Positions 37,678 through 50,269 of a stretch of 64,000 nt of DNA are shown piece after piece. The translations under genes and the position numbers were made by a program. The stretch lies in contig JAFMSR010000003.1 of assembly GCA_022818135.1 (NCBI GenBank), positions 16,848,351 through 16,912,350 on the forward strand. Direction: 5' to 3'. Position 1 is the first letter of the stretch. Every line of letters begins with the position of its first letter. This stretch comes from Saxidomus purpurata. Its lineage: Eukaryota > Mollusca > Bivalvia > Venerida > Veneridae. Under the pieces are notes generated by a model, which saw only the letters and a program-made list of their open reading frames with translations, did not search any database and was not told where the DNA came from.

Positions 37678-40600
37678 TAACAAATAATATGCTCTTCAAC
37701 AATAAATACAAAAAGTATGTCCTTTCATAATATCCTTCTAACAATCCAGCACTTTTCTACTAATTTGCAAAAGAAATTTCAATAACATACATGTAGAACA
37801 TAAAGCGCTCTAGTAACGCCTTTTCATGACGGCAAAACAGCCAAGCTTTTCCTTGCAGTTCGATAAAATGTCTAATTTTATTGTCATAAAATTTCCATTC
37901 CCTCTTTTTATTATGCCAATTTGCAGTCAAAAAGCTACTTTTTATCATTCTATTTTATATTGGCTTGCCGTGCTTGTCAAAATGTTTTAAAATAAATCAC
38001 GTATTCTGCTTATTTAAAAATGGACGAAGTTCATCTAGTTATGCAGATACTGTTTTGCATCGTGACTGAAAGTTCTAAAATCGACTTGCTGAACATTCAA
38101 TATTGACGATACCATTAGTTGTTAAAGGGACACTGACTTTAATTGTACTACCAAAAAGTGATCATGACATGCACTCGTTACAAGGACAGAAACAATTGTT
38201 GCCAGCTACATGTAGCAGGGTATATTAATGTTTGAACGTTGTTTGAACCTCATGGTACGTTACCTGAGTGTGTTATCTGTGTAAAATATTTTAATTTTAT
38301 ATATCATGATATATCAGTAATATCTGACAGTTTAATGTGTTTGTTAAGCTGTGGTATATCTGTGAGGCAATAATTTTCATTTCAGTACGGTAACCTTGTA
38401 TTGCTTATAACATTAAACCACTACCGGTTAATTTATATTAATTTATTTATTCTCGATTGCGAAACAAGTTCTTACAACTTATATTAATCGCTCTCTAGAC
38501 TCATTCCAGATTCTTTATTTACTATTGTAATTAAAGTTTGAACAAAAAAATAACGTCTCTCATTATTCGTCTTATGTATCTGCATATAAAGACAATAAAT
38601 AATTTGCATATATAATTTCATAACAAACTAAATATTAGACATTATGAAAAACTCCAAAATTTTGCAAAATTTCTGATCTAATGATAAACGCACAAAACAC
38701 ATCCTTATCACCATGTACAACTTTCTTAAATGCATGCAGAGATTTCACGTTGTCCTCCATGACATATACATAGTTAACAACTTTAAAAACGCAGTCTTTT
38801 TTAGTAAAGTCATAGATTTCGTGTAGTGGATTTATCTCATCATATGCAACATTATTGACGTTTGCAAATGAAATTATGCTTGAAATTTGTCATGAAATTG
38901 TTGAACAAAAATGGCAAAAAGCATATTTTTATTATCAAAATTAAACTTGCATTTACGACAAAAAACGATCAAATCCCAGGTTGTGTAATTGAAATTGTTA
39001 AGTCATGAACAAATAGAAATAGAACACGATATCTTACAAAATGTATTACAGCAGGATTGAATGTCCATTCTGTTTCTAGATTCCGTGTACCTGTTCACCA
39101 TTAATTTATTACCTGAATACGTTACATATGTTCGTATAAATAAATGTATAACGTATTTCCCCCATTTATAGAGTTCTTTACCGTTGAATATACTGAATAT
39201 TTATATTTGCGATTTGTTACTTATCGGATTTATTCACGATTTCCTGAATTCGCAAGCGAGAAGCAGAGCTAAATAAACGCTATTATTTCAAATCTTAAGA
39301 CAGAAATTTAGTGGGATTGATAAATTCGCAGTACGTTTCAATCCTGTAACTCGTACACCTACAATGCCTCATCATATCAAGAGTCAACAGGATACATCCA
39401 TTGCGCCCTCTCCATTGATATTTCACCAGTGAATACACTGTTCATAGGTATATTGAACGTAGTTATTTCGCGAGTAATTCCTAAACACCATAAAACACAG
39501 CACCCACCAACGTGAAACGCATGAATCCTCCAGCTATGATAGAAGGTAGACAATGCGCATACTGCAACTTGAATATTCACTTTACAAAGGCAACTTCTTT
39601 TGTCGAAACACGCAGACGCAAGAATATATATATATTTTTGTTTCAAAGTGAACACCAAATATTGATATTTTCACGAGTAGCGTAGCCATGAGTGAAAGTG
39701 TCTGTGTTTGAGTGTTCACGAGTAAAATAAAATTTATATTTCCTTGAAACAAACAAATTTTCTTTTCATTTTATGTTTTCTAGACGAAATATTCAGAAAA
39801 ATGTGGAATAATAGTATTTCTTATTCCACGGGGTGACCGCCATTATAAAAATCGCATTAATTTACTGCCATAACTTCTGAAAAAGCAACAAAGATAGTTC
39901 AAATTTATTTTGATTATTTCAGATAAAAGTTTTAAAGAAGTTATATGTTTCTATCATACAATGAAACTGAAACATCAATTCATTAGATATAGTCAGACCT
40001 AAATTGAAACATATTTTAAATAAGTCTGCACTTCGTCACACCATGAATCGCGGAGTAATCATGACTCGATCAACTTTTCATTCATTTAAAAATGCTTGGT
40101 TCAGGGGTGACCTAAGAGCAAAATTTGACCCAATTAATTGCTTTTGTGAATAATGAGCGATTGAAGAGGTTGTTTTCCACATTTATATGAGACATACTGG
40201 TTTCAGACCATGATCATACAAGTTTTTAAAACTTACTGTGAAAATTGCACAGTGATAAAAAAAGGAAAATCAACTTTTTCTCAATTGCTATAGATGGATA
40301 GAAATGATCTAACTAAGAAAATGAATACCCACAACACTATATTTATTTCAAAAACAAAAACTTTACAGCTATTTTTCCATTCTATGTAATGTTCTATCTG
40401 CGGTAAATGATGGGAAATATGTATCTCATAGGGTGAGAAATTGAATCATATTTTATGTCACTGTCAATCATGTGTATGATACTTTTGTATGGAGGACTAG
40501 CTTGAGATTATGGATGTAAAATTATTGGACTTTTGTATAGAAATTGTGATAATTGCTGTGTTTCATTTCTTGTAGTTAAAAAGTAGTTCGGCAAAAACAG

Positions 40601-41600
40601 TGAAAATAAAAATGATATTTTCACTGCTTTGAAACAGTGAAATACCAATTTTATTTCACCGATATATTTCAGTATTTCACTGAAAAGCATAAAATAGATG
40701 AAAGTATTGTATTGACTGCTTATATTTTTGTTTTAATGTAATTTATTTTCATAAGTGTCAATTTCCTAACAGATACATGCATATCAGAAATAAAATATGC
40801 TTATGATGGTTTTGAAGCGTTCCTGATTTATAACGGAGTGTATTCTATTATATTGGCGAAATCATGAAGGACGGAGTTGAGAACAGTTGAGATAGTCTTG
40901 TACATTGTAATTGAAGACAGAAAAACACAATATAAAACTGTCATGGTAAAAGCATTTCAGTAATTATAGAAAGTTATTTTAGTTATATTTACTGTTATCT
41001 CAAAGATATTCGTTGAAACGCAAAGAAAATTTAACGTTTGAATAGCACACAATCATTAAGGTTTTGCATTAGTGAAAGTGCTTTTTTTAAATGTTATATT
41101 TACATATGTATAGATAAATATATCTGTCCATTAGAATTGATATAAAACTTGGAAATCAAACGAGCAAATAGTAAGACTGCTGTAAACTACAGTTACGCTC
41201 TAGCGTTTTATGCAGACGACGTAGTCATTTATAAAGCAGTCGAATCCGTTTTAAGCCTGAAACAATATAGAGCATCATGAAGACTAAAACAAGATTGTAA
41301 AGGAGTTAAGAAAAGTGTAAATTATATATGTTAGTATGGTTCTAAATGGCTATGTTTTCCAATATGTGCTTTACAAATCGACTTCTTTCATTAGCAAAAG
41401 GGCTTAAAACCTGATTATCTAACTTCTATCTTTCATTGCAATGTGACATCAATTTTTTTCAGCAGCTACAAGTTAAGAACCAGATCCGGGTAACACACAC
41501 ACGATTTAATTCGCAGTGTACTTGTAATTCCAGCATTAATTGAATTGTATAGCAATGTTAACCTAAAATGATATCAAGGAATACTTACTTATACTACCTA
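37678..41600. other. AT-rich non-coding sequence with one old duplication fragment
   Basis: The part near 38240-38360 (TTGAACCTCATGGTAC, AATATCTGACAGTTTAATG) is a diverged match to 45125-45240 and 56755-56860. A hairpin lies at 40598-40626. No gene is supported; the 93-codon minus-strand frame at 39377-39658 has no recognised content. Confidence 0.4.
40598..40626. repeat. Hairpin with perfect 11 bp stem
   Basis: CAGTGAAAATA pairs with TATTTTCACTG around a 7 nt loop. More CAGTGAAA / TTTCACTG words follow to 40683. Confidence 0.6.
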
Positions 41601-43400
41601 TAGATGAAGTAGACAATTTTATCAGTATGCAAACTGACACACAATATGTGTGACCTCTATGTACGGGATTCTAAATGGATTTAAAAATGAATAAACATTT
41701 CTCTTTTCCATGTACGAGAAAATGTTTCCACGAGACAAAATACACTTGTTTCCTGAATACTTGCTGTAAACTAAGTACACTGTGATAGAAAAGAAAATTA
41801 GCACGTGTTATATGTCACTTTCAATGATTGTAATGTCAATCCTTAAATCAAACTGACACTTGCTATTCTTTTAACACAATACATTTTAATGACTTCCGAA
41901 GCCATATAAGCCCTTTCCCTCGCTGAAGCAGTTTTGAATCACGTTCTAAGGACACTAATCAATGACAAAATGCCCACTGCGTACTTATTGTACAGTGTCT
42001 TGATAATATGGCCAATTACAATGTTCAGCACAATTTTGAACTACTAACTACAGTCTGCACCATTTTACAAATTACAATTGAATTTACACAGCAAATGCTT
42101 CATACTAATTCGGAAAAGTTACGTGTCTTAAACGTAGAATTTCGTTTTTAATCTGCCTTTGATATCTCTTTTTTTTAAACGTATTTAATGAAATACTAAA
42201 TGGAAGTGTATGGATAGTCACTAATTAAAGCAACACAAAGTCGCTTGTGTTGCAATTTATTATGTTTTTATTATATCTGTTATGTGCGTCAAGAAGGGAT
42301 TATATTGTTTCATGTTCGTAAAATCACATAAAATTCAACATGCACTATGCGAGGGCAAAACTTTTGATTGCACGATGTATCTACTATAAGTGATATGAAA
42401 CCTCAATTGTATTGCTAATGCTATACCCCGATAAACACAACCATTGGTGACAATAAGTTACGTCGTGGCAGCTAAAACGTAATTTCAGTCGTGCGCTGAC
42501 CCCCAGGTATTTTAACTGTTGAAATTTCAAGTGACACACTACAAATGCATTGGCAAACGTGCTACAAATTTACTTTCAACACCTTACTATATATAGTAAC
42601 AGATTTTATAGGAATGTGTTTCTTTTTAAATACAGTTTTTTCAGTTATTGGCACACTTCGGCATATTTTTACTGTCACATTCCAAACAGTTTACTATCAT
42701 CCTTGGCTGACCTTTTTTACTGTCAAACTTCAAGCAGTATGCTATCATCCTTGTCTGACCCCTTTTACTGTAACACTTCAAGCTGTATGCTATCATCCTT
42801 GGCTGACCCTTTTTACTGTCGCACTTCAAGCAGTATGCTAGCATCCTTGGCTGTCCCTTTTAACTATCACACTCTAAGCTGTATGCTAGCATCATTGACT
42901 ACCCTTTTTACTGTCACACTTCAAGCAGTATGCTAGCACCCTCGGCTGACCACTCCAAGCTTTATATATCATCCTTTGCTGCACATTTTTTACTTTCAAC
43001 CTCCAGGCAGTATGCTAGCATCCTTGACTACCCTTTTTACTGTCACACTCAAAAGCAGTATGATGTCATCCTTGACTACCTTTTCTACTTTCAACCTCCA
43101 AGTAGAATGATATCATCCTTGGCTGACCCTTTTAACTGTAACACTCCAAGCAGTATACTAACATCCTTGGCTGCACTTTTGTACTGTCACACTCTAAGCA
43201 GTATGCTATTGGCATGCTATGGTTATAAAAAATTACGATTTAATCAAAAGCAATACTAAACAGGTATTTTAGTGGTATTATACAGATGAAAGCTTAAATC
43301 TCCCTGTAAGACATTCGACAGTTTTACTGCCCTCATCGTACTATTTAAATATATTTTATTAATAAGTATCAAAGGAAACAAATAGATAACATTTGACTAC
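41600..43400. repeat. Diverged segmental duplication, copy of 46.8-48.96 kb
   Basis: Collinear words are shared with 46800-48960: AAACTGACACACA versus AAACTGACGCACA; TCAATCCTTAAATCAAACTGA versus CCATCAATCAAACTAA; AATACATTTTAATGA; ATTTACTTTCAACACCTTA versus ATTTACTTTCAGCAACTTA; AGGTATTTTAGTG. This copy contains the expanded 48 bp minisatellite. The mate contains the hAT-like insertion. Confidence 0.65.
42671..43210. repeat. 48 bp minisatellite, about 11 units
   Basis: Units of the type ACTGTCACACTTCAAGCAGT...ATCCTTGGCTGACCC start at 42671, 42719, 42767, 42815, 42863, 42910, 42992, 43039, 43087, 43135 and 43183. The unit before 42992 has lost about 14 bp. The 48 bp period keeps reading frames open on both strands, which explains the 67-128 codon frames; they are not genes. 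The paralogous site near 48.7 kb has at most one related unit. Confidence 0.95.
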
Positions 43401-44155
43401 TGTACCAAGTTCATCAAAATTCGAAAAACTTGCTTTCCTCAGAAATTTTATTAATGCTCAAACCGATATGCAGCATTAATATTTAAATGGCTAGAAAGTC
43501 AGCACCCATACGTTTCAGTACTAAACAAACAACGATTAACTTAATAACCGTACAGAGAGGTTATATATATTTGTGCCCTAAAACCCGTACTTAGATAACC
43601 TTCCATGTCTTAATTCCCTGAAATATGATAACATTCAAACATCCAAGGCATTATCAAGCAATACTTTCTGTATAAAATTCTAACAGATTTATTAAAGGCT
43701 CACAAAGGAAAACCAAAGATTTTAGTATTAAAAACAAAAATGTTACAAAATCACAGAAATAAATTAAAAAAAGCAAAGTTTTGGTTATTTATTGTAAAAA
43801 AAGAAGTTTTTAAATTTGTGGAATGATGCAACAGTGTGTAGAAATACTGTGACTCGTCTTAAATTTCACGAAAGCTTTTCAAAAGAAGGTAGGGTTATCC
43901 TATGATAATAAGTGCAATGTATATCTCTTATTGGTAATGTTTGTTTATTCAAATGCAATTGCTCATAGAATATGTACATTGACGGTGCACCATACGTAAA
44001 TACTTCAAATTGGGCAATATTTGCGATGAAATTCCACGAATTCTGCATTTCAATATTTAAACAATGTCGTAAAAATTTATTTCGTATCCGAATGTTACAA
44101 AAGCAATGGTTTGGTGAACTGTCCGCTTATACAATGTATATAACTAAAATACTTT
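43401..44155. other. AT-rich spacer, nothing recognised
   Basis: Two overlapping short frames on opposite strands (43866-44190) have no domain content. Confidence 0.4.
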
Positions 44156-44440
44156 TGACGCGGTCCAGTGGTAATGCACAGGACTTGTAATCCAGGGATC
44201 GCAGGTTCGATGCCCCGCTCCTCCACTAACATAACTAATGGTATTTCGGATGAGACCTAAAAACCAAGGTTCCATGTATCAGTACTAAGTATCGGGCATG
44301 CTAAAGAACCAGGCGGTGTCTCTGGGACGGGACGCGTTCTGTATCTTGCACTATCCCTCGAAACCAAAAACAAATTAACTCTTCTGGGGACGTTGGTCAT
44401 ATAGATTATCCGGTACCAACATTAAAAATCAAACTACAAA
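44156..44440 (+). mobile_element. tRNA-derived SINE, MetaSINE-like
   Basis: The A-box-like GGTCCAGTGGTAATGC (from 44162) and B box GGTTCGATGCC (44204-44214) form a tRNA-like head. The central part (CGGATGAGACCTAAAAACCA, then GCATGCTAAAGAACC) resembles the Meta domain of MetaSINEs as I recall it. The tail has CTTCTGGGGACGTTGG. It is a SINE rather than a functional tRNA because the acceptor stem is not maintained and the unit is about 280 bp. Confidence 0.7.
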
Positions 44441-45099
44441 CACGGTCATTATATCCCAAGGAAAGTATCACTCAGACTGTAAGTGCATGAAAAACATTTC
44501 ATTTTAATAACCATTTAAAATAATTCCCATTCATTAGAATTATGTGTCTATTAACACGGCTCATAATACTAACACAGATAACAGGCTAAATCTTACGAGA
44601 ATTTCAGAATCATTTGCATTTGCTCTAACAATCATGAACATGTTATTTTTTCTATGATTTTAATTTGTTCATAAAACTTGCCTTTACAAGTGCAGTAATC
44701 ATGTAATGCGAGTTCGTTAGACTTGATATTTTATGCATTTTATTTACTGGGTAGTTAATTTTATCGAAGCATTAGTACGATAACGTCTTGATAAAATTCA
44801 TTATACATGTATCTTAAAAAAGGGTTTACAACTGTTACAGTATGGAATATTGGAGTATTTAATACTTGTCAAATAGATGTCAATGTCGTATGGTTAATAC
44901 AGTTGTAATTAAAGCATTGTGCCCGTTCGTAGGTACAGTTTGTAACTCCGTCAATGAAAAATGCACTTGGTGGAAGTGATTCCGTTCACTAGAAAGAATA
45001 AGAACTATGTGTGTTCGTCGACTGTTTACATCAAAACTTAAGAACATTCACTCTGCATGCACTAGAATATCTACAAACAATATATTTAAACGATATTTG
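44441..45099. other. AT-rich spacer, nothing recognised
   Basis: No gene-like frame. The last part begins to match the region before 56700 (AATATTTGAGTAATA words). Confidence 0.4.
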
Positions 45100-46600
45100 A
45101 GTAATAAAAATGATTGCTTGCTGGTTGAACCTCATGATACCTAAGCTGAAGAAGGTGTTTGCGTAACATATTTCAATTTTACAATATCTTCAAAGATACG
45201 TAGTATCTGACAGTTTTATGCGTTAATGAAACAGATATGATAGACAGAGATAATAATGCTGAGCTCTCTTGTGCAATACTATTAGCAATGAGAAATCAAA
45301 TGAAAGCGTGTATTACTTATTGCTCATCATTGTTACGAAACACACTAGTTTCAGTTATAATATATATGGCCTCTTTCCTTTTTTTCCTTTTTTTTCAATG
45401 CCAAAACTAGTGTTCAGTTACTTTGTTTAATTTGTTTGGATAAAGTATTAAAGTACAATAATTTGGCGAAAATGAAAAGAATTTTTTCCTAAATTGTCAC
45501 TATAAAATTATTCAGTTCCTGGGCTACTGATTTTGAATGTGAATCTTGGTACACGTACTAAAATAGTCCACATTGCCCAGCGTCTCCATATGGCTATATA
45601 TAAGGTATCCTTTCATGTTGATTTTGAACCAGGCTGACTGTGCTCTACTAATGCCCCCAAGACAACATTTGTGACGAGTTAATTTACAACTCTGAAAAAA
45701 TGTCAAAAAAACAAAAATAATATCAAACAGGGAAAGTCACGTACCAAAAACGCAGCCTCCCCAAAACGAGCCCCACAGCACCCAGAAGTGCACACCACCA
45801 ACACACACACACACACAACACACACATACACACAATCATGTACACACACACACACGTACACTACCAACACACACTAGCATACAAAGCACGAGGACAAAAC
45901 GAACAATTAAAGGAACACAGTGGGGCACCGCCTTGGAACGGTCAGTGGCAAAAACACCACTGGGGAGCTTAAACCGGTTCATGGTGCGCACTCAAACCAT
46001 TTTGTGAATAGGAGAGCAAGGTTGAAGTATAAAGTTGCCGGTATCACCACATCAACCTAAAACATCTAAAGTCAGATTCATTATAATTCTGTTTTATATT
46101 GAAGTTGCATCATTTTCAATAGTCAATACAGTGAGGGCATAAGCTCTCAACAAGAAACGTTATTAATTGTGTCTGTCTGATCAAACGGTGTGTTTCTCGT
46201 TAATATAGTTCGCTTTATTGCGAAGAAAATCAGCGAAGTGTATCTAGAAATGTTCACAAAATTTCGTTAATTTGTTCCGTAGTTGTCGATATAACAAAAC
46301 GATTCTGGTGAGGGAAGAAATGTCAGGAACAGGAGATTAAATATAATTTAGAGATGTGTTATATCCGAAGATATTTCGGACAAGTCTGTATAAAGCAACC
46401 GTAACTCAAATAAATGCAGAAGAGTTAAGACCTAGGTTCTGTATTATAGCATCGCTTCGGCTGACGAAGAACTTAATGACCGGTAATCATTAGTTTAATT
46501 ACTGTAACATAAAGCTGTGAATGAAATAAGGAAAAGATTCATGTATAATGATTAATGACAATCTGATTGCAGATAGTGTGAAAACGTGTATGAATTCCTG
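45100..46600. repeat. Diverged segmental duplication, copy of 56.73-58.26 kb
   Basis: Collinear matches are long: GGTTGAACCTCA-TATACCTAAG, GAAGAAGGTGTTTGC, TTTACAATATCTT, GATAATAATGCTGAGC, ATATATATGGCCTCTTTCC, AAATTATTCAGTT, AGTGTNTCTAGAAATGTT, AACCGTAACTCAAATA and AAATGAAATAAGGA. This copy is interrupted by the dispersed repeat at 45704-45998, which the other copy lacks. Confidence 0.8.
45704..45998 (-). repeat. Dispersed GT-containing repeat, copy B (inverted)
   Basis: This is the reverse complement of 37393-37677, with a (CA)n tract of different length at 45798-45870. Its absence from the paralogous 56.7-58.3 kb copy shows it inserted here after that duplication. Confidence 0.85.
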
Positions 46601-46799
46601 TGAAAAATGACCAACACAATTATTGTACTTCTATCTTATAAACGGACGAGGTAGTAAAAAACAAGTCCTTTGCCTGGTATACAAAAAATTATCTATATTC
46701 CAAATATCTCATATGAATATGAATAGCTATATGTATGTAATTAAAAGGGACAGCATAGCTTGTAGATTAAGTAGAACTTTTCATCAGATAAACTACACT

Positions 46800-48960
46800 C
46801 AGATGCTTACTTTGTACAAACTGACGCACAGTATACGTGGTCTCTTAATGCAATGAAAGGAGATCTGAGTGTATTAGAAAATAAATTAATCTGTCTTTTT
46901 TTCCGTATACCGAAACAGTTTTGCAATATATACAAGAAAAAATCACTTGTTTCATGAACGTTTGCTGTACATTTGTAACATAAGTGCTTTTAGATTGAAA
47001 CGAAAATTAATCAGTTACATTTCCGTATACCGAAAAGGCTTTGTTGAACCGTATATGTCCCGGAACGTATATATCACACGTGTGTGATATATTCGACCGT
47101 AAATATAACACGTGTTTAATGTGACATATTCGTTTGGTCATTTTTGACAGTTTACACCGAAACGTATATGTCTCATAGGTTGTGATATTAAAGTGCATGA
47201 AAGTACAAATTATACTTTTGCTTAAGTCATTCAAGGAAGAGGATTGGAACCGATCCACAGGAGCCGGCCATGCAGATATATCAAGTTTACTCTGTGTTGC
47301 ATGTCGTTTACCTCCTTGGACTTTCTTGGATAATCATGTCATTGCATTTCGGCTCTCCACATTACACCTATATACATGTATATACCTATATGGATGCCTC
47401 CCAAACATCGTTTGTATTTGACCTTTTCTGCATGTGAGATATTCGTTTTCGTGTTCCTATAAAATTCGAAGTCAAACGTATACATATTATTTGCCATATA
47501 CGTTTCACGCGAAGACTATTTTCGACCGAATATATCACACGTGTGACATATGCGGTCGAATTTTTTCTCTCGTGTGATATATACGTTCCGGGACATATAC
47601 GGTTCAACAAGGCTTTATACTAGAAAAATACAATTGTTTCATGAATGTTTGCTGTAACATAAAGCTTGTGCTTTGTAAACATTATTGTACATTTTGTACT
47701 GCCAATCCATCAATCAAACTAATACCATCTATTCTTTTCACACATTTCGTCAATACATTTTAATGATTTCTATAGCCATGTACGCGCTTTCTCTCTCAGA
47801 AACGGCTTTGACTGTACACATGTAAGCACAGTGTAATGACAAAATGATCATATGTACTAATGAAGCCAATGACAATGGAGGAGATAATGTAATGCTGCCA
47901 ACTACAACAATTTTTATTGGGAAATTGTTTGATGATAACAAATTGCATTAGGTTGGGTTTATATAACATAACATTTAGCTTTTTAATCTGCTTTTGGTAT
48001 CGCTTTTGATTTGCTTTGTAAACGCATTTTAAAATAATGGATAACTGTATTGACGCTTATTTGTAGTTACTAATTTAATTTAAGCACCACAAACTTGCTC
48101 GTGTTGCATTTATTTACAATAACATCATAACTGCTAAGTGTCTTCACAAGGGATCAAACTGTTTTGTCTGCTCAAAATGACGTACATGCATGTAATATTA
48201 ACATTACCCATGCGGGAGCAAAACGATAGATAACACAATTTATCTTCAATCAGTTGATAAGTTAATAATTTTAAACCTCAATTTCATTGTCAATGTTAAA
48301 CTAGTACTCTCATAACACAATATAGGTCGTTTGGTTATTTATTTCTCAAAGGTACCGCATGACAGCTAGAACTATCGTAGCAGTCGAGCATTATATTTTA
48401 AATAGCACACATTTAGATATTTTAAATGTTAAGATACCACGTGACTGCAACACGTGTACTATCAGACGTGCGAAAGATTTACTTTCAGCAACTTAATATA
48501 GTTTCAAGTTTCAAGTTTATTTAATTTTTAATATATATTTCTACAGAGTGAAATAGAAAAGAAAAAGACTAGCTCTGAGGAAAGAATATTATTCATAGTT
48601 ATGAATATTTTTTAATTCATTTAATTCCGAATATTTTATTCCATTATTAGTTATTTTACAATAACACTGTTATTGTCCACATTCTACGAAGGTTGCGCTT
48701 TTTGACTGTCTGACTCAAAGTTATTTGTTATTGACATGTTATTATAGTATGCAATATGATATTAATATCAAATACGCGTACAGTAAAACAATAGGTATTT
48801 TAGTGTTACTATATAGATGTCCTACATGTATATAAGCGACAGGTTTTACAGCAAAAGTACCAGTAGTTTTTTAAAAAGGAAAATTGTGTATCATATCAGA
48901 ACCATTTATATCAAGTTCAATAAATTTTAAAAGTACTGTGTATTTCATTTATTCTGATTA
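46800..48960. repeat. Diverged segmental duplication, copy of 41.6-43.4 kb
   Basis: See 41600-43400 for shared words. Extra local structure in this copy is a partial duplication of about 120 bp (TTGTTTCATGAA-GTTTGCTGTA occurs near 46945 and 47635) split by the hAT-like element. Confidence 0.65.
47043..47608. mobile_element. hAT-like non-autonomous TIR transposon, 566 bp
   Basis: Perfect 38 bp terminal inverted repeats lie at 47043-47080 (starting GTTGAACCGTATATGTCCCG) and 47571-47608. They are flanked by an exact 8 bp direct repeat AAGGCTTT (47035-47042 and 47609-47616). An 8 bp target duplication is characteristic of hAT, and also of P-like elements. Subterminal palindromes (ATATCACACGTGTG-type) recur on both sides. 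No transposase is encoded; the short frames at 47007-47610 are shadows. Confidence 0.85.
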
Positions 48961-50034
48961 CGTAAGACTTCTTTCTGGACACGAAGATATCCTTTTCTTA
49001 GAAATGATATAATTCTCGAATTGGGGTGATTAACTCTAAAGAATCTTAAGCCTTAAGTTGGTCTGAAGGTCACCTTAAGGCCATTGTAAGCATTTTCCCC
49101 ACTAACTCAAAAGTATCGTAACTTACGGTGACACCGTAAGTCTCATCTTAACTCAAGGTGACAAAATCTACCCCTTAATATCATCGTAACTATAGTTTAC
49201 TACTTAAGGAATTCGTTTATATTAATTTGATTTACTTTATGAAAAGTAAATTGTAATGTTTTCCTTTGAAGATGAATCTAAATTATTTTAGTTTTACATA
49301 AATTATCAGTAAAGTATGTAGTTTCATTTTTCCGTTCGCAAAATCAGGTAGCTAGCTTCTGTTGAATTACCGTTTCTTCATAAAATAAGTTGAACTTGCT
49401 TAACGTGTATTTCTGAAGGCAAATGATATTGCCTTTGTGATCAGCGCAGATCATGATCATCATGCACATCGGTGCAGTCTACCTCGTTTTATATAAAATA
49501 ATTATTTTGTCGTATGATCTTTGAAATATTTATATGCAAGTCACTACTGCACAATGCATTAGTAGACCATGAACCACGTTTGAATTCTGCAAATATTATA
49601 TAGGTACCTAAAACTAAATGAAATGAAAAATGCTCTAGTAATTTATCCCATGTCCTTTGTATTGCAGCGAAATATAGTGCATGATGGCTAGATATTCTAA
49701 AGAAGCAACTGTATCCAATATAAGAAATACTCACCTAGATCTTATGGACGACGGAGTGCTTTGCAAGAATGGCGGAGACATGTGGTATTTAAAAATATTT
49801 TAGTTGATCTTTTTGTAACCAGTAGATCTAGTGTTTGGTAGCAAAATGGATTCAAAATTGCAATGGAGACATTCATCCACTCGTACTCGCATCAATTTTG
49901 GCTCCAAAAAAATAGATGAACTAGATTTGTTTTAATCATTTTGCCAATGTAACCTTGACCTTTCAGTTAAAATGTACACAATTACGCGTTAAACTGATAT
50001 TTCACGTATTTCAAGATTTGGAGATGAAGAGCAG
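48961..50034. other. Non-coding sequence with a palindromic patch
   Basis: Apart from the palindromic patch at 49030-49215, no gene or array is seen. Confidence 0.4.
49030..49215. repeat. MITE-like patch with palindrome CTTACGGTGACACCGTAAG
   Basis: A perfect hairpin palindrome CTTACGGTG-A-CACCGTAAG lies at 49122-49140, within a patch where CTTAAG, CCTTAAG and CAAGGTGAC / GGTCACCTT words recur in both orientations. It looks like a small decayed TIR element; no target duplication was identified. Confidence 0.45.
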
Positions 50035-50265
50035 ACAAGACAAGAAGTTTCAGACCCCCGTGACCTTGAAATTTAACTACATGACCCCAAATTTCAATAT
50101 GTACAAGTAGACATCAAACTAATAATTCCCAGCAAGTTTGATAAAAATCCAACAAGATGTTTTGTAAATGAATGTAAGACAAAATTTTCAAATTTCAGGC
50201 CTTTTTGACCTTTAACCATTTGACCCCAAATTACAATATGCACAACTAGACTTCATGTTGATGCT
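50035..50265. repeat. GACCCCAAATT repeat pair
   Basis: TGACCCCAAATTTCAATATG near 50083 and TGACCCCAAATTACAATATG near 50221 are followed by similar CTAGACTTCA / GTAGACATCA text. Short TGACCTTT words recur. This is an old local direct duplication of about 138 bp spacing. Confidence 0.6.
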
Positions 50266-50269
50266 TCGC

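Noticed and set aside
42671..43210. CRISPR-like array
   Set aside because: The units are contiguous 48 bp repeats without unique spacers, and the DNA is eukaryotic.
42545..43259. Plus-strand frames of 98-128 codons with a repeated motif, as a repeat protein
   Set aside because: The 48 bp minisatellite is divisible by three, so frames stay open automatically in several frames and on both strands. Unit changes do not favour synonymous sites.
44156..44230. Functional tRNA gene
   Set aside because: Same reason: it is a SINE head followed by a SINE body, not a closed cloverleaf.
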